The translations under genes were made by a program, and so were the position numbers. From Lycium barbarum (Eukaryota; Streptophyta; Magnoliopsida; Solanales; Solanaceae), in the NCBI RefSeq assembly GCF_019175385.1, contig NC_083343.1, positions 53,528,457-53,592,456 of the forward strand: a DNA stretch of 64,000 bases. Reading direction: 5' to 3'. Each line of letters begins with the position of its first letter. Position 1 is the stretch's first letter. The notes under the pieces were generated by a model. That model did no database searches and had not been told where the DNA came from. It saw only the letters and a list, made by a program, of their open reading frames with translations. Of the stretch, positions 60,173-64,000 are shown one piece after another.

Positions 60173-61601
60173 TCCAGGTACCTCAAAATTCTGTCAACAT
60201 CCTCGGCAATCGCTACCTTACGGTTCTGGCAACAAGCTCGGCAATCACTACACTCATACCTCAAGTCCGGGATAAACATCGGACAACAGTCCTTACGTTA
60301 CTCTAATCCAACTGAGCCTAGCTCGTAACAGTATTTCCTCAACTACCATGAATGTATCAACAGTATATCATGAAAGATAAGAATGCGCGTAATGTAGGAG
60401 TTCACAATGTCAATAATTAAATCAATATCAAAGTACCACTCATGGGCACACCAACAATATCTTGAAAAGGCTACATAATAGGCCATAATAGAATCACTAT
60501 CCTCGTCTCAACGACAACAATTAAGATACTATAATATCATAATCAAGATATATAAATAGTATTCAATATCTACTATCTCCACGTGGCATCAAGCCAAAAA
60601 CAATAGAACAAGATAAGTCAGAACACGACGGGGTGGCTAACCCCAATCACACAACAGGGCGCAACCTAAGACAATATCCAACCGAACTTCATACCCGAAG
60701 GTTTACATGCATTCTCCGACGATATCGTCTAAATATATGCTTCGCTAAATGAAGTCTCACCATAGTGTAAACCGTAACCTACCTGGAAGGCTGAACAACA
60801 ATCTCACGATCAATCACTGCCTTAGACTTCCCTTTCCTTTGAGCCTCGAGATAAAGAAAGTGTAGGCACATTCGAATCAAGAAATTAGAATCAAGAAGAA
60901 CATCAAACCAACCCTACTTCTATTCAAGACCCAAATCCCCAACCTATAAAGTGGGTTTATGAATGAGAAGGGTGAAATTAGGAATCTAAAGGTCTTAACA
61001 TGAAATTAAAGCTCTAAGTAATCAATTCCCATCAATATCAAGCTAGAATAACCAACAATTTACTCAAATTCGGATTATAGGTGAAACCCCCGAATTTAGG
61101 TATAAACCCTAACCTCCAATCCTATATTTTAGCCACTAATTATGAAGAATTCATGAAATAAAGAATTGTAATCATCAATTCAATGCTTAAAAAAGCTAAC
61201 CCAACCAACAAATCATGATTTAGAAGTCTAGACAGAAGAACTCACGGAACCCTCTTTTAATCTTCTAACACTTAATGAACAATCAAGATAAGGAATTCTA
61301 AGGTGATTAAGGACAATGGAATAGTAAAGGAATTAGAGGACCTTACCACCAAGAATTTCCTCCAAGAATATCCTAGAATTCCTCGTAATAGCTCCGATTT
61401 TGGAATAGTAATAAATGAGGGACTTAGGGCTTTTAACACTTCATTTAATGAACTAACTGCCCTATACCCGCTTCAGTGACCAGCTGACCGCTGCACCGCT
61501 TCGGCGGTCCTATGACTACTACAACTGTCATGCCTAAATTGCACTGGCCGCTTCAGTGGCAGGGTGGCCGCTACAGTGGTACCACTGCCGCGGTACTGGT
61601 G
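60173..61601 (-). repeat. 5' LTR of element D, second part
   Basis: Continuation of the D LTR after H. Positions 61460-61600 hold repeated CCGCT..AGTGG words (CCGCTTCAGTGGC, CCGCTACAGTGG). The boundary at 61601 is set by the start of the next LTR; the true LTR end may be truncated. No gene is seen. Confidence 0.65.
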
Positions 61602-62426
61602 TATCACACCCTAATCTCCCTAGGGTGTGATGGGCACCCGACCCTTACTTAGGGCCGAGCGAACCCTTTGACCCTTAGTACACACATAATCTTTTTGGAC
61701 TTTTAAATCAAATAAAGATGAAATACATAGTACAACTGTCAGAAATATTCTTTTTCATTGTTCTCAAATCAAACAAAATCTGTAATCATATGAAATTTAT
61801 CACATAACACGGACTGACAGATCGGCTGATGGAGTCGCTTACAAAACTGACATTCTATACCCACGACTCTGTCTTCAAAGTCTCTAGCTTCGAACAAAAC
61901 ATCAAAGCATAATACTCTGACCCGGCAACACTCCAGAGGAAAATGGAGCTTGCCAACTTCGCTGGAACATCTTCTATAGTGACGGCTACTCATCTGGGTG
62001 TACCTGTGTGGCATGGAACGCAGCCCCCGAAGAAAGGGGGTCAGTACGGAATATGTACTGAGCATGTAAGGCATGGAATACAGAAAAGAGGATCATAGCT
62101 GAAACAGAGATTTACCAGAATCAAGTATGACTTTTTAAAACATCAAAGCACTTGCCTTTTCAAATGCGAATCATGCATATCCACATCATATATCGTGTAT
62201 ACATATAACGTGTCCCGGCCCTCCAGTGAGGGACTCGGTGGATAAAATCATGTCATCATACTTTCATATCATCATGCATGCATATACATATACATATATA
62301 TACTGTACCCGGCCCTCTAGTGAGGGACTCGGTGAATGAAGTCATGCCGTACCCGGCCCATTAAGGGACTCGGTGGATAGAATCATGCATGTGAACATCA
62401 TATGTCATATACATACCGTACCCGGC
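61602..62426 (-). mobile_element. Family A LTR, 3' part, cut by LTR G
   Basis: Starts TATCACACCC (TG mutated) and matches the beginning of the A LTR at 16918 through the promoter module (62001-62075) and the hairpin units (62215-62420). It breaks at 62426, where LTR G starts. Confidence 0.82.
62001..62075 (-). promoter_or_regulatory. LTR double-hairpin module, copy 14 (A3)
   Basis: Perfect first stem, loop ATATTCC, C5/G5 second stem. Confidence 0.8.
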
Positions 62427-62903
62427 TGTCACGACCCATCCCCGTAGGTCGTGACTAGAGCCCGAACTGGGCACCCCTACGCGCTCATTTACCAGATTCA
62501 GCATACAGACGACTCGTACGTAAATAAATATCAGACGTGGCTCCACACTGGTGCCTACAATCATATATACTGCACAGAAGCCGGCAAGGCTATCATAGTA
62601 TACATAACTTACCAAAGCATACATACACGCGGCCGATAGGGCTGCCACGACGGATGGGCCGCCCAAACACAATTCACTCAACGCGCCCAAACAAAACTGT
62701 ACATTACCCACGTCTATGTCTACAGACCTCTAACACGGAACAACAGAATCAGATGGCGAGACAGGGCCCCGCCGTACCCTGAATAAACATAAACATATAC
62801 ATCGGAAGAGTATGTACCCAAAACGTCGGCTCCGGAACAAAGGGAGCACTCCGAACCGCAAAAGGGAAATCCTACGCCGGTGGGTCACCAAAACGTGAAT
62901 CTG

Positions 62904-62978
62904 TACCTGCGGGCATGAAACGCAGCCCCCGAAGAAAGGGGGTCAGTACGAAAGATGTACTGAGTATGCAAAGCATGA
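62904..62978 (-). promoter_or_regulatory. LTR double-hairpin module, copy 15 (G)
   Basis: Perfect first stem, loop ATCTTTC, C5/G5 second stem. Confidence 0.8.
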
Positions 62979-63180
62979 AGTACAGAAAACGAAGACATAA
63001 CCGAAGTAAAATGTACAGAAGGTGAGCACAATATCCAAAATACCAAGGTGTTGCATCTGACGTACAAATCATACATAAACGGTTCCGGAAGACAAATACG
63101 GCAATCAAAATGCCAAAATACTTTGCTTTCCTTTGAAAAACATTTCCGTCTCATACACGCAGAAAATCAAACACACAATT

Positions 63181-63410
63181 ACCGCGGCCAAAAGTCCAGC
63201 GGTCACTATCACACATACCGCAACCAAGTGTCCAGCGGTTAGCATCCCAAACCCGACATACCGCGGTCAGGGGTCCAGCGGTCAATGTCGCAGATACCGC
63301 GGTCAGGAGTCCAGCGGTCTATATCACAAATGCGGCATACCGCAGTCAAGAATCCAGCGGTCAATGTCGCACACACCGCGGTCAAGAATCCAGCGGTCAA
63401 TATCACATAG
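63181..63410 (-). repeat. Minisatellite with alternating 36/43-bp units
   Basis: Six units starting ACCGC at 63181, 63217, 63260, 63296, 63339 and 63375. Spacings are 36, 43, 36, 43 and 36, so the higher-order period is 79 bp. Each unit contains ACCGCGGTCA and TCCAGCGGTC, an inverted CCGC/GCGG pair. Confidence 0.93.
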
Positions 63411-64000
63411 TGCGCACAATAATATAAATGCCAACTTTATTACTTTCCAAACATAAATCACACATGCCAGAATCATGCATCACACAAGAATCGTATATCC
63501 GGAAAAAATACAGAAGGTAAGTAGCTTATCCAGAATATCAGAATACTTACTTTTATATCATACAAGAATAGCTCAAGTGAGACAAACGAAGGATGTTTCG
63601 GAACTTGTAGGCCCACCTCGGGCCGAACCGAGGTGGCGTACGTAAATTATGGATCATAGGTCTTATGGAGTCACCCATGAGAGTTTTAGGGCATTCCGAC
63701 TTCATTTGTGAGAGTTGCATACATATAGGTCATTTTGTCGACGAAATATTAAGAAACCAATTCAATCTCATTGAATGAAATGGAGCCAATTTCAATCTCG
63801 GATTTCTAGGAACAGGGTCGTATCTAAGGCTCGCGTCGAAGCCTATTATGTTTAGAACATGCCAAAGAATGAAGGGAAAGACTTTACATACCTTAGCTGC
63901 GCCTTACGCTCGCTCAACTTCGATTCCCGTTTCGCCCAAAATCTACAAATGGTCATATTTACCAATTGTGAGTTATAGCTTCTAAGAGTTCAACTTAAAG

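Larger units (their letters stand above)
62427..64000 (-). mobile_element. LTR G, truncated by the window edge
   Basis: Starts TGTCACGACCCATCCCC, the complement of a typical LTR end. It contains the promoter module (62904-62978) and a CCGCGG/CCAGCGG minisatellite (63181-63410). The CTTTACATACCT block is at 63882-63892. It resembles the Tekay LTR in order but not in repeat content. Whether it is solo or complete cannot be seen. Confidence 0.8.

Noticed and set aside
60173..61601. Possible host gene remnant between LTRs
   Set aside because: No splice-consistent coding pattern on either strand. Continuity with 56045-56849 across the TCCAG duplication shows it is LTR.
63181..63410. CRISPR-like array
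   Set aside because: Unit length alternates 36/43 with no constant repeat plus unique spacers. It is a minisatellite in a plant LTR.

Overview
This window looks like plant nuclear heterochromatin, probably from a large-genome Solanaceae species. That guess rests on the style of the long LTRs, the tRNA-iMet primer sites and Tekay/Del-type chromovirus proteins; the species cannot be named from sequence alone. I find no credible host gene, tRNA gene or CRISPR array. Essentially every base belongs to long-LTR Ty3/gypsy retrotransposons or their debris, nested up to four layers deep. Layout. The base layer is D, a decayed minus-strand gypsy element: RNase H start, RT, protease and gag at 52750-55831, primer site at 56030, 5' LTR at 56045-56849 and 60173-61601. 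An LTR of family E (minus) entered the RNase H of D and survives as 849-1197, 11951-12424, 48417-49314 and 52594-52749. Into E went: an A-type LTR (1-848, plus); an intact-ended but dead Tekay chromovirus (1198-11945, minus, TSD ATTAT, both LTRs, gag-PR-RT-RH-IN-chromodomain); a tandem array of a non-autonomous element B (12425-48416, minus); and a solo A LTR (49315-52593, TSD GTTTC). Into the B array went: a solo A LTR (16918-19992, TSD TTACA), an LTR fragment F (23946-24498), and element C (41198-48110, plus, TSD CCATC). A solo LTR H (56850-60172, TSD TCCAG) sits in the D LTR. Another A LTR (61602-62426) and an LTR G (62427-64000) close the window. How the parts relate. The B array has five LTRs and four internal regions alternating LTR-int-LTR-int-LTR-int-LTR-int-LTR, all in one orientation and bounded by the near-identical pentamers GCTTA/GTTTA. 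This suggests one insertion expanded by unequal recombination. B internals (about 4.2 kb when complete) have no recognisable protein but share primer site, leader and polypurine tract with the Tekay elements, so B looks like a parasite of them. C is also non-autonomous: gag and protease remnants, then a segment that aligns with plant 5S rRNA (46161-46252), then an integrase scrap. Cross-family signals. Fifteen LTR copies from at least six families share one promoter-proximal module with two adjacent hairpins: TCAGTAC-N7-GTACTGA, then a C-rich/G-rich stem. The second stem changes by paired substitutions in C, as expected for selection on structure. Two LTR families with the same start (E and F) carry different arrays of short palindromic words at the same place, about 150-400 bp in. 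Decay: many TAG stops replace family-typical CAG or TGG codons, consistent with deamination of methylated C. All boundaries were read by eye; no alignment or database search was run.
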